Shown: positions 1-5,638, counted from the first letter of the stretch. The stretch: DNA of 10,063 nt from an uncultured Butyricicoccus sp. (GCA_900555465.1 USLE01000022.1:1-10063); one strand, 5' to 3'. A program made the numbers and translations. Notes: a model not told the origin generated them from the letters alone.

Positions 1-74
1 TGTTTTTATTGGACTGAAATTGGTTGTTTTCGATGGACCTGGAGTGGTTGTTTTCACCGGCCCCGAACATCGCA
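1..74. mobile_element. Probable end of an IS21-like insertion sequence
   Basis: Two 21-bp units (11-31 and 35-55) share GGAC, six variable bases and TGGTTGTTTTC with a 24-bp period. The end of a third unit in the same phase (1-7, then GGAC at 11) is cut by the window edge. Several spaced repeats of this type just inside the terminus are typical of IS21-family ends, which finish in 5'-TG...CA-3'; a CA lies at 73-74, where the repeats have ceased. The transposase genes would lie to the left, outside the window. Without the other end or a target duplication the family call is tentative. Confidence 0.4.
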
Positions 75-307
75 GAAGTTTTATAAAAATTGCTGCGTGT
101 TTTATAAACCATGCGTCAAAATTAGATGGATTAAGAGTTTATCAGTATTTCACACAGATAAGAAAAAATTTAAGGTAAAAAAGAAAAAATAATGACAGTT
201 ATAGAAGAAAAAGCACATAAATCGTTACTATGTTACATAAAGAAGTGGGTGCGGTGGGGCCGTTGCAATCAAGGTGTACGAGAAATAAGAGAGAGGAACG
301 TGATTTT
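75..307. other. Gene-free AT-rich stretch with a short direct repeat
   Basis: No convincing coding sequence is seen. GTTTTATAAA occurs twice (78-87 and 99-108) exactly 21 bp apart, that is on the same helix face, and the core TTTTATAAA of each copy is nearly self-complementary. A purine-rich tract follows at about 160-200. A short in-frame extension of the next gene back to 230 has no ribosome-binding site and does not look coding. The region probably holds the promoter of the 104-aa gene, but no clear -35/-10 pair could be chosen. Confidence 0.4.
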
Positions 308-622
308 ATGGAGCGAGCGGTTATTGCGTTAAAAGTCAAAAACGATAAAACGGGTATCAAAACAGCCATTTATCAGGCGTGTCAACTTTGCGCGCAGGCG
401 TTGAAAAGCGATATTCAGGTGGTGGAGTGTATCGTGACATTTGGCGGGGCAAAAGACATCCTGCGGGAAGTGAAAGCGCTTGACGCAAAAGGTCGTTTCG
501 ACACCTTGCTGATTTACTCCCCCAGTCAGATTTGCAAAGACGGGATAGAGTATTTAGAGTTTGAAAATTTCCTGACCGAATGTTTCAAGATTCGGATTCG
601 GTATTTACGCTCCGGCGTTTGA
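308..622 (+). CDS. Resolvase-like N-terminal domain protein, catalytic residues missing (104 aa)
   Basis: Distant similarity to the N-terminal catalytic domain of serine recombinases is visible. Residues 4-13 align with the YARVSTD strand, and DTLLIYSPSQICKD at 65-78 aligns with the DLIITKSVSRFARN region. The catalytic serine position is lysine (K11), the partner arginine is K9, and the arginines of the SRxxR motif are Q74 and K77, so strand cleavage is not expected. The protein ends after this one domain: no recombinase, zinc-ribbon or helix-turn-helix part follows. The ATG at 308 is preferred because GAGAGG lies 11 bases upstream; the in-frame ATG at 230 has no such site. It may be a regulator or partner of an active recombinase, or a decayed remnant. 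Function is unknown and the family link rests on short motifs. Confidence 0.6.
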   Translation: MERAVIALKVKNDKTGIKTAIYQACQLCAQALKSDIQVVECIVTFGGAKDILREVKALDAKGRFDTLLIYSPSQICKDGIEYLEFENFLTECFKIRIRYLRSGV

Positions 623-961
623 TCTCAGAATGATAGGGTTACGGGAAAGTATAAAAATCCCTCGGGGTTTCGGTGCAATTTTTGCTGATAGCCGGAACGA
701 GCGAATGTAGGAATAAAAAATTTACCGTATTCTTTGGAATTCGATACAAATTATTTTGTATTTGGATTGTTTAAGCGTTGGTTTTCCACGATTTATAGGA
801 GTGAAATTGGTCTACTGCAAATGCAGAGCATATTTTTTGAATTTGTTCCAAAATCCATTGGGAAAGCGGTCATAAATTCAAAATCTCATGAGATTTTGGA
901 GCGGTTTCCATTTGCGGGGAATACGGTAATTTTCAAAATAATAGTAAGGAGGAAATTCTAT
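623..961. promoter_or_regulatory. Palindrome-rich intergenic region upstream of the HTH resolvase-like gene
   Basis: No gene is supported here. An open frame from a TTG at 734 runs into the next gene but lacks a ribosome-binding site and reads like non-coding sequence. Three dyads occur: ATACAAA/TTTGTAT around TTAT at 744-761, CTGCA/TGCAG around AA at 815-826, and a perfect 20-bp palindrome at 879-898. TCCAAAATC at 847-855 is also fully complementary to 892-900, a pairing that excludes the 879-898 hairpin. A candidate promoter is TTGGTC at 807-812 with TATTTT at 831-836 (18-bp spacer), and the 815-826 dyad lies in its spacer, as an operator would. The downstream protein has a helix-turn-helix, so self-regulation is plausible but not shown. 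Confidence 0.4.
655..683 (+). terminator. Possible weak terminator after the 104-aa gene
   Basis: AAATCC (655-660) can pair with GGGTTT (665-670) over a CTCG loop, with one T-G wobble. A run of five T follows at 679-683, eight bases after the stem. The stem is short and the T run displaced, so termination would be inefficient at best. Confidence 0.25.
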
Positions 962-1534
962 ATGGTATGGGCGTATGTAATGGAAAATGGGTTTGGTGCT
1001 GAGGAACACAGCAACCAGCCGGTTTTTGATCTGATTCAAAAGGTCGGCGTTGCGGATGAGCAGATTGTGTTTGAACAGACAGAGGATAGGCCAGAATTAT
1101 GCAAACTTTTAGAGCGTTTACGCGATGAAGATATCCTGATTGTCCGTAGCGTTGCAGATTTAGCGGACGATGTTATAAATTTAATCCGGGTATTTCAAAC
1201 ATTAGCAGAGAAACAGGTATCTTTATGTGACTGTGAGGAAGCGTTCCTGTCGGGTAAGGACTACTTGGATGTAGTTACAAAGTTCACGCAGCTCTATGTG
1301 CTTTTCCAGAAGAAAAAGCAGCAGGCAGGCTATAAAAAGGCGTGCGAGGAGGGCAGAGTAGGCAGGCCAGCAATCAAGCAGAAAGAGATTGAGCAGGCAA
1401 TGAACCTGTACTGGAACAGCGACTACACGATCCGCCAGATTGCGGTGCTGACCGGCGTGAGTAAGTCTACTTTATACAGAGCGCTTAAAGAACAAACGGA
1501 AGATTCGGGGAATGCGGGTTCTTCCGTTCGTTAA
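962..1534 (+). CDS. Catalytically dead Hin/resolvase-like protein with C-terminal HTH (190 aa)
   Basis: The layout and length are those of small serine recombinases of the Hin/Tn3-resolvase type: an N-terminal catalytic-domain fold (about 1-110), a linking helix (113-130), GRP at 134-136, and a helix-turn-helix at about 142-176 with IRQIAVLTGVSKSTLYRAL. The active site is gone. The YxRVS strand reads YVMEN (5-9), so the arginine and nucleophilic serine are M7 and N9. The LDRLGR motif reads VADLAD (64-69), so Asp, Arg and Arg are A65, D66 and D69. It should still fold and bind DNA but not cut it, which suggests a regulator or architectural partner. The start at 962 is fixed by AAGGAGG at 946-952. 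The gene lies 111 bp upstream of the tyrosine recombinase on the same strand, possibly co-transcribed with it. Confidence 0.75.
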   Translation: MVWAYVMENGFGAEEHSNQPVFDLIQKVGVADEQIVFEQTEDRPELCKLLERLRDEDILIVRSVADLADDVINLIRVFQTLAEKQVSLCDCEEAFLSGKDYLDVVTKFTQLYVLFQKKKQQAGYKKACEEGRVGRPAIKQKEIEQAMNLYWNSDYTIRQIAVLTGVSKSTLYRALKEQTEDSGNAGSSVR

Positions 1535-1645
1535 ATATTGCAAAAAGGAAAATTGTAGTCGTGGCGGTGGAGGAATTTTCATCGGAAGAAAAGAGCGAAA
1601 AGTGAGTTGATAGTTTAAGGAAGTTTTTTGAAAAGGGGTGCGGGT

Positions 1646-2230
1646 ATGGCAAACAAGAGGACCAGGGTAATCAACCGGGAAGAATTTGAAAAAATCATAG
1701 AGACGATCCGTACCGGGTTTATACTGCCCAATGGAGAGTGTGTCAGACCGAATGTGCGTATTGCGGCAGCGTTAATTCTGGAAGCCAATTTAGGGCTGCG
1801 AATCGGGGATATTGTTCGGTTGCGTTTAGCGGATATTCTTTTTGAGGGTGGCCGGTATCACCTGAATATCATAGAACAAAAAACAGAGAAATTGCGTACA
1901 TTTACGGTACCGGCAGACATTTTCATATATTTACAGCGGTATGCCATTCAAAACGGATTAAAGGATACACAACGATTGTTCCCTATTACGGTGCGTGCGG
2001 TTCAGCTGCATTTGCAAAAGGTATGTCAATACCTGAATTTAACTGGGGTAGGGACGCATTCGTTTCGTAAATTTTTTGCGGTAAGCATTTATACAGAGAA
2101 TGATTTTAACGTAGAACTGGTGCGAACACTTTTGCAGCATTCATCGGTGGCGGTAACGCAACATTATCTGAGCGTAGAGCCGAAGCTCGTCGAGCAGGCT
2201 TTGCAGAAACACATTGTTCTTCCAACATAA
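1646..2230 (+). CDS. Stand-alone tyrosine recombinase catalytic domain (194 aa)
   Basis: This is a phage-integrase-family (XerC/D-like) catalytic domain with a full set of active residues: R52 in LGLRIGD, K79 in EQK, H138 and R141 in HSFRKFF, H165 in LLQHSS and the nucleophile Y174 in TQHYL. Family members of about 300-400 aa carry an N-terminal core-binding domain; here only about 35 residues precede the catalytic fold, so arm- and core-binding domains are absent. Such short forms are commonly inversion or resolution enzymes, or need a partner. The ATG at 1646 has AAGGGG at 1633-1638; a TTG at 1628 would add six residues and is less likely. A strong terminator directly follows the stop codon. 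The neighbouring dead invertase-like HTH protein is a candidate partner, by position only. Confidence 0.85.
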   Translation: MANKRTRVINREEFEKIIETIRTGFILPNGECVRPNVRIAAALILEANLGLRIGDIVRLRLADILFEGGRYHLNIIEQKTEKLRTFTVPADIFIYLQRYAIQNGLKDTQRLFPITVRAVQLHLQKVCQYLNLTGVGTHSFRKFFAVSIYTENDFNVELVRTLLQHSSVAVTQHYLSVEPKLVEQALQKHIVLPT

Positions 2231-2272
2231 AATTAGAACAGTTAAGCCGGTGCGCTTAACTGTTCTAATTTT
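2229..2272. terminator. Strong intrinsic terminator after the tyrosine recombinase
   Basis: A perfect 19-bp stem is formed by 2229-2247 and 2254-2272 with a six-base loop (CGGTGC). The plus strand runs straight into eight or more T (to 2276), and the minus strand into A/T-rich sequence, so it may work both ways. It begins at the stop codon of the tyrosine recombinase gene and separates that unit from the large serine recombinase unit. Confidence 0.9.
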
Positions 2273-2452
2273 TTTTACAGCTTTTTGCAGTAGGCTAACA
2301 CAGAAATTTTTGAAATAGAACATAAAAGACAGAAAATTAACATAAACAGCGACAGTTAAGCGGATATAAGCAAATCGATTTCATGGGGGTTTGCTTATAT
2401 GGTGATAGAGAAAGAGAAAGGGGCATACACCTGTAAAAAGGGTGGGATGCCT
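2273..2452. promoter_or_regulatory. Leader of the SHOCT-like/large serine recombinase unit, with a long hairpin
   Basis: ATATAAGCAAA (2364-2374) and TTTGCTTATAT (2390-2400) form a perfect 11-bp inverted repeat around a 15-base loop that contains GGGGG. There is no T tract, so it is not a standard terminator. ACAGTTAAGC at 2352-2361 repeats the sequence in the left arm of the preceding terminator (2238-2247). TTGAAA at 2310-2315 is a possible -35, but no good -10 follows at the right distance. The hairpin sits just before the ribosome-binding site of the 49-aa gene and could be an operator or a structured leader controlling recombinase expression. Confidence 0.4.
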
Positions 2453-2602
2453 ATGAATATAGTGCAATTAAGTGCAGAAGATAGGGGAAAGTTTATAAAT
2501 AAATTAAAAACAGGCATCTATAAAGAATTATTCCAGCAGGGCCTTTTAACCAGTGCAGAACTGCAAATTCTGGCGGAATGGCAGCGGAAAAGAGAAAGTT
2601 GA
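2453..2602 (+). CDS. SHOCT-like small protein upstream of the large serine recombinase (49 aa)
   Basis: A short hydrophilic protein. Its second half, IYKELFQQGLLTSAELQIL (about 23-41), has the SHOCT-type pattern of a short helix, GLLT, and a second helix. Small proteins of this kind are often found directly before serine recombinases in Firmicute mobile elements. The start at 2453 is chosen because AAGGGTGGG lies at 2438-2446; ATG codons at 2447 and 2399 are in frame but less well placed. The stop is 35 bp upstream of the recombinase start, so the two are probably one transcript. The role is unknown; a recombination directionality factor or a modulator of the recombinase is possible but is inferred only from position. 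Confidence 0.6.
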   Translation: MNIVQLSAEDRGKFINKLKTGIYKELFQQGLLTSAELQILAEWQRKRES

Positions 2603-2637
2603 TGCGGTAAAATACGGGTTAAAAGGAGGAAATGATA

Positions 2638-4248
2638 ATGAAAAGAGTTGCTGCATATGCGCGTGTAAGTACTGATAAAGACGATCAGACAAATTCGTTT
2701 GAGTCACAGGTGAGTTATTTCAAGTCGTACATAGACCGTGAGGACGGCTGGGAGTTGGTCAAAATATATGCTGACGAAGGGATATCGGGGACGCAAACCG
2801 TAAAACGTCAAGGGTTCAATGACATGATTGCGGATGCGTTGTCGGGTAAAATTGACCTTATTATAACAAAGGAAGTCTCTCGCTTCGCTCGTAACGTACT
2901 GGATTCCATAGCATATACCAGAAAGTTGCGAGATCATGGTGTTTATATCCGGTTCGTGCTTGACGGCATCGATACCGAACAGGCTGATGCAGAGCTGCGG
3001 CTGACGTTTATGTCGGCTTTGGCGCAAGAAGAAAGCCGGAAAACTTCGGAACGTGTGAAGTGGGGTCAGAAAAGGCAAATGGAGAAAGGCGTTGTTTTCG
3101 GCCGCTCTATGCTGGGCTATCAGGTAGAGAGCGGTAAATTATATCTTGTGGAAGAAGAAGCACGTATTGTCAGATTGATTTTTCATAAATACCTTGTGGA
3201 GGGGAAAGGGACGCACGTGATCGCGCGTGAGTTAAAGGAAGCGGGTATTATGCCTTACCGGCCTGATGGGCACAAGAAATTCAAAAATGACTGGTCCAAT
3301 ACGGTGATTCTGCGGATATTGAGAAACGAGAAGTATGTGGGCGACCTATGCCAGAAAAAAACCTGGACCAAAAGTTTTTTGGATCATAAAAAACGCTACA
3401 ATCGCGGCGAAGAGGATATGGTCTATATCAAAGACCACCATCCAGATATTGCGATTGTTGATCGGGAGACTTGGGAAGAAACGCAGAAAGAGTTGGAACG
3501 CCGGAGTTCGACACCGGAACAAAAAGCCAAACACAGCAACCGGTACTGGGCGAGCGGCAAGGTGTTCTGCGGCGTATGCGGGGAGCGGTTCCTTGGCCGC
3601 AAAAAGAATACGTCTCTGGGTGTGACAAGGGCGTGGGCGTGTTCGACGCACGCAAAAGCGGCTGCTTTTCGGGTTGCGGAGTGCAGTATGAGCGAATGGG
3701 CCAGCGATAAGAGCTTAAAAGCGTGTGTGCTATATGTACTGGGTCTGCTGATACAGGATAAGGAATCCATTTTGCGTGAGATACACAATGAAATCAAGCG
3801 TATGACACAAGAACCAGCCAGATCTGATCATCTTGGTGAGGTGGAAGCGAGAATCAATGACTTAGAAAGCAAAAAAGTGAAGCTGATTGATTTGCGTTTG
3901 GCGGATGAAATCACTTCAGAGGAATTAAAAATGCAAAAAGACAGCATAGATGAAGAGATTTCTACCTTAAAAGAGCGGCTTTCTGACTTGAAAGACAGAG
4001 CGGAGAAGGGGGCCTCTCAAAACAAACGCATCCAGACAATCTTGGCAGAAGCGGAAAATTTGCTGCGTTTTGAGAAGGAAGAAGCAGAAACTATGCTGGG
4101 TACCGTTCTGGAGAAAATTATAGTATATGAGGGGCATACCGTCGAAGTCTATCTGAAAGATATTCCGCTTGTGTTTCGGTTAAAGTATGTTTCAACCGGA
4201 AAACTCGATAGCTACCGTACCCAAATTATAAGTTGTGATGTTTCTTGA
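2638..4248 (+). CDS. Large serine recombinase (site-specific integrase/excisionase)
   Basis: Large serine recombinases integrate and excise elements by a serine-linked double-strand exchange between attP and attB. All parts are present: a resolvase catalytic domain at about 2-150 with YARVST (R9, nucleophile S11), SRFAR at 81-85 and EESRKTSERVKWG at 131-143; a Recombinase domain at about 158-250 (WSNTVILRILRNEKYVG); a zinc ribbon with C311, C314, C335 and probably C349; and a coiled-coil-rich region at about 393-455. At 536 aa it has the usual family length. The ATG at 2638 is favoured over 2632 because AAAAGGAGG (2621-2629) is then eight bases away. The gene ends about 50 bp from the cotJC junction and runs towards the cotJ operon. 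It is most likely the enzyme that inserted this element and could excise it. Confidence 0.93.
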   Translation: MKRVAAYARVSTDKDDQTNSFESQVSYFKSYIDREDGWELVKIYADEGISGTQTVKRQGFNDMIADALSGKIDLIITKEVSRFARNVLDSIAYTRKLRDHGVYIRFVLDGIDTEQADAELRLTFMSALAQEESRKTSERVKWGQKRQMEKGVVFGRSMLGYQVESGKLYLVEEEARIVRLIFHKYLVEGKGTHVIARELKEAGIMPYRPDGHKKFKNDWSNTVILRILRNEKYVGDLCQKKTWTKSFLDHKKRYNRGEEDMVYIKDHHPDIAIVDRETWEETQKELERRSSTPEQKAKHSNRYWASGKVFCGVCGERFLGRKKNTSLGVTRAWACSTHAKAAAFRVAECSMSEWASDKSLKACVLYVLGLLIQDKESILREIHNEIKRMTQEPARSDHLGEVEARINDLESKKVKLIDLRLADEITSEELKMQKDSIDEEISTLKERLSDLKDRAEKGASQNKRIQTILAEAENLLRFEKEEAETMLGTVLEKIIVYEGHTVEVYLKDIPLVFRLKYVSTGKLDSYRTQIISCDVS

Positions 4249-4486
4249 TGCTCGGCAACGCACTGGTTCGCCCGATAAGGTGCATTATAGAAAACAATAT
4301 ACCGATGTCGGTCAGGATGGCCTTGCACTCCTTGTACGGCATGGCGTAGCGCTGATTGAGATAGCGCATGGAGGCGCCGAGCTCGCCGTCCGGTCCGCCG
4401 AGCTGCGTGATGACGATCTTCGCGGTCTGCGGGTCGGGGTTTTTGATCTTGACCGGGAACTGTAAGCGTTTATCGTATGACCACAT
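4226..4486 (-). CDS. cotJC: cotJC 5' part, interrupted by the element (manganese-catalase-like spore coat protein)
   Basis: CotJC is a coat protein of the manganese-catalase family, co-expressed with CotJA and CotJB. The start MWSYDKRLQFPVKIKNPDP, then GGPDGELGA (30-38) and RYLNQRY (41-47), are characteristic. E35 corresponds to a first metal-ligand glutamate. After DIG at 60-62 the frame continues for only 24 residues of element-derived sequence to a TAA at 4226-4228, against about 190 residues in the usual protein. The missing part includes the TEExxHxEM ligands, so the truncated product cannot form the dimetal site. The start overlaps the cotJB stop by one base (TGATG). The 3' part should lie beyond the element's far end; precise excision would restore the gene. 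Confidence 0.88.
   Translation of the reverse strand: MWSYDKRLQFPVKIKNPDPQTAKIVITQLGGPDGELGASMRYLNQRYAMPYKECKAILTDIGILFSIMHLIGRTSALPSIKKHHNL
4295..4312. other. Element-host junction (attR-like) within cotJC
   Basis: Reading cotJC on the minus strand, codons match the family through LTDIG (last codon 4301-4303), where the conserved TEE(L/I)xHxEM block should follow but does not. At 4301-4312 lies ACCGA-TG-TCGGT, two 5-bp inverted arms around a non-palindromic TG dinucleotide, the geometry expected of a serine-recombinase crossover core. The exact crossover cannot be fixed without attL. Confidence 0.6.
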
Positions 4487-4743
4487 CAGTTATCCTCTCC
4501 TTCCCACGGCCACGGGTCGTCGATCCAGCGCCAGCTGCCCACGCGGGTATCCACCTCGCGGGCGGTCAGCGGGCCGAACGCATCCTCATATTCGGCGGCC
4601 GCCTTGTCAAAGGCGGTGCGCATCTCGCTGTAATATGCGAGCGCGGCGGTGTTCTTGGGGTGGCCGTCGAGGTATTGGATCACATCGACGAGCGCAAAAT
4701 CATACATGCGCACGCGCCCCAGCAGCTTTTCGCGTTCGGTCAT
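4486..4743 (-). CDS. cotJB: Spore coat protein CotJB
   Basis: The 85-aa product matches the CotJB family: MTEREKLLGRVRMYDFALVDVIQYLDGHP at the N-terminus, an ALAYY segment at 35-39, and the proline- and tryptophan-rich end SWRWIDDPWPWEGE (69-82). Length is near the usual 85-90. It acts with CotJA and CotJC in the inner layers of the spore coat; its biochemical role is not known. Start and stop overlap the neighbours (ATGA with cotJA, TGATG with cotJC), which indicates translational coupling in one operon. Confidence 0.92.
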   Translation of the reverse strand: MTEREKLLGRVRMYDFALVDVIQYLDGHPKNTAALAYYSEMRTAFDKAAAEYEDAFGPLTAREVDTRVGSWRWIDDPWPWEGEDN

Positions 4744-4943
4744 CGCGGCACAGCCTCCTCTCCGAGGAAGGGCTTGTCGAGCGCTGGGAAGATCGTGCCG
4801 CGGCTGAACGCGAGCGCCGGCTCATAGGGGGTATCGAAGCTCTGCGCAGGCACGAACGCCATCGCAAGAGAAAGCAGACGGGGATCGATGCTGTCCGCGG
4901 GCAGCGACTGATCCGTCTGGTTCATTGGCATATTCATTGGCAT
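4740..4943 (-). CDS. cotJA: Spore coat-associated protein CotJA
   Basis: A 67-aa protein with the CotJA core: LAMAFVPAQSFDTPYEPALAF at about 26-46, then GTIFPALDKPF (50-60). It is first in the cotJ operon and contributes to spore coat assembly in the mother cell. The N-terminus has a small MPMN repeat (MPMNMPMN), and the first ATG at 4943 is supported by AAGGAG nine bases upstream. Further ATGs at 4937, 4931 and 4925 are possible. It overlaps cotJB by four bases. Confidence 0.88.
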   Translation of the reverse strand: MPMNMPMNQTDQSLPADSIDPRLLSLAMAFVPAQSFDTPYEPALAFSRGTIFPALDKPFLGEEAVPR

Positions 4944-4971
4944 ATGCGGTTGCTCCTTGTTCTAAACGGTT

Positions 4972-4999
4972 TGAGACTGCGTCTCACCCTCAGTGTATG
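4972..4999 (-). promoter_or_regulatory. Candidate sigma-E -10 and leader dyad upstream of cotJA
   Basis: On the minus strand CATACACT (4999-4992) fits the sporulation sigma-E -10 consensus CATACAnT, about 50 bp before the cotJA start. In B. subtilis the cotJ operon is a sigma-E mother-cell operon, so this is the expected class. No convincing -35 is found at the right distance. Just downstream, TGAGAC/GTCTCA (4972-4986, 3-base loop) is a dyad near the expected transcript start. Confidence 0.45.
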
Positions 5000-5016
5000 C
5001 GGCGAGAAAAAAGACG

Positions 5017-5062
5017 GTGAAACATTGCGCAAACTGTGCTATACTATAGGTAATAAAGGAGG
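5017..5062 (+). promoter_or_regulatory. Probable sigma-A promoter and RBS of the ywlG unit
   Basis: GTGAAA (5017-5022) and TATACT (5040-5045) are separated by 17 bp. A strong AAAGGAGG follows at 5055-5062, eight bases before the ATG at 5071. The promoter is divergent from that of cotJA. Confidence 0.55.
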
Positions 5063-5070
5063 CATGGAAA

Positions 5071-5631
5071 ATGGAGCTTTCTGAAATCAGGGAACAGGCC
5101 GCAAAGGCGGCGGAGCAGGTGTGCGACGCGGCAAAGCTGCGCGCGGGCGATCTGTTTGTGGTCGGCTGCTCGTCGAGCGAGGTGCAGGGCGAGAAAATCG
5201 GCTCGCACTCGTCCGTCGAGGTCGCGGAGGCGGTGTTTGAAGGGATTTACGGCGTACTGCGCGAACGCGATATCTACCTTGCCGCACAGTGCTGCGAGCA
5301 CCTCAATCGTGCGCTGGTGGTCGAGCGCGCCGCGTGCGAGCGCTTTGCGCTCGACGAGGTCAACGTCGTGCCGCAGCCCAAGGCGGGCGGCTCGTTTGCG
5401 ACGACGGCCTACAAGCGCTTTGCCGATCCGGTCGCGGTGGACAGCTTAAAGCAGTCCGCATCCGCGGGCATGGACGTGGGCGGCACGCTGATCGGCATGC
5501 ACATCAAGCCCGTGGTCGTTCCGCTGCGCATCGAGGTCAAGCACATCGGCGAGGCCGTCCTGCTCTGTGCGCGCCGCCGGCCGAAGTTCGTGGGCGGCAG
5601 CCGCGCGGTCTATAACGAAAAACTTTTGTGA
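5071..5631 (+). CDS. ywlG: YwlG-family (TIGR01440/UPF0340) protein
   Basis: The 186-aa product matches the TIGR01440/DUF436 family, typified by YwlG of B. subtilis (about 180 aa). Recognisable parts are LFVVGCSSSEVQGEKIGSHSS (about 28-48), LAAQCCEHLNRALVVE (70-85), VNVVPQPKAGGSFATTAY (97-114), a SAGMDVGGTLIGMHIKPVVVP block (130-150) and GGSRAVYNEKLL at the end. Function is not established. A metal- or nucleotide-related role has been suggested by the conserved Cys/His residues, which is inference. It is the first gene of a three-gene unit; only seven bases separate its stop from the HAD gene. Confidence 0.88.
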   Translation: MELSEIREQAAKAAEQVCDAAKLRAGDLFVVGCSSSEVQGEKIGSHSSVEVAEAVFEGIYGVLRERDIYLAAQCCEHLNRALVVERAACERFALDEVNVVPQPKAGGSFATTAYKRFADPVAVDSLKQSASAGMDVGGTLIGMHIKPVVVPLRIEVKHIGEAVLLCARRRPKFVGGSRAVYNEKLL

Positions 5632-5638
5632 GGGATTT

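Larger units (their letters stand above)
1..4303. mobile_element. Right-hand part of an integrated element ending inside cotJC
   Basis: The stretch is clearly AT-richer than the host DNA to its right and contains almost only recombinase-type genes: two degenerate serine-recombinase relatives, a tyrosine recombinase, a SHOCT-like small protein and a complete large serine recombinase. The cotJC frame on the minus strand matches its family up to codon 62 (4301-4303) and then stops matching, which places the right junction near 4295-4312. Large serine recombinases usually lie next to one attachment site, and here the stop codon is about 50 bp from the junction. The left end, attL and the rest of cotJC are not in the window, so total size and type (skin-like, prophage or conjugative element) are unknown. 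Confidence 0.8.

Noticed and set aside
1..55. CRISPR-like spaced repeats
   Set aside because: The conserved part is only 11 + 4 bases with a 24-bp period, too short for repeat-spacer units; an IS21-like end explains it better.
734..961. In-frame extension of the 190-aa resolvase-like protein back to a TTG at 734
   Set aside because: No ribosome-binding site at 734, the added residues have no recombinase character, the region is full of dyads, and AAGGAGG at 946-952 fixes the start at 962.
2318..2352. Sigma-E promoter before the large serine recombinase unit (CATAAAAG, CATAAACA)
   Set aside because: Both differ from CATACAnT at key positions and no -35 is seen. It would fit the excision model, but the sequence does not support it.
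4226..4303. A tRNA gene or tRNA 3' end as integration target
   Set aside because: No cloverleaf or T-arm sequence is present; the junction is inside cotJC codons, as is usual for serine-recombinase elements.
4368..5084. Long plus-strand open frame across the cotJ operon
   Set aside because: It is antisense to cotJA, cotJB and cotJC, which have clear family matches and coupled starts. Its arginine-rich composition is a GC-frame shadow.
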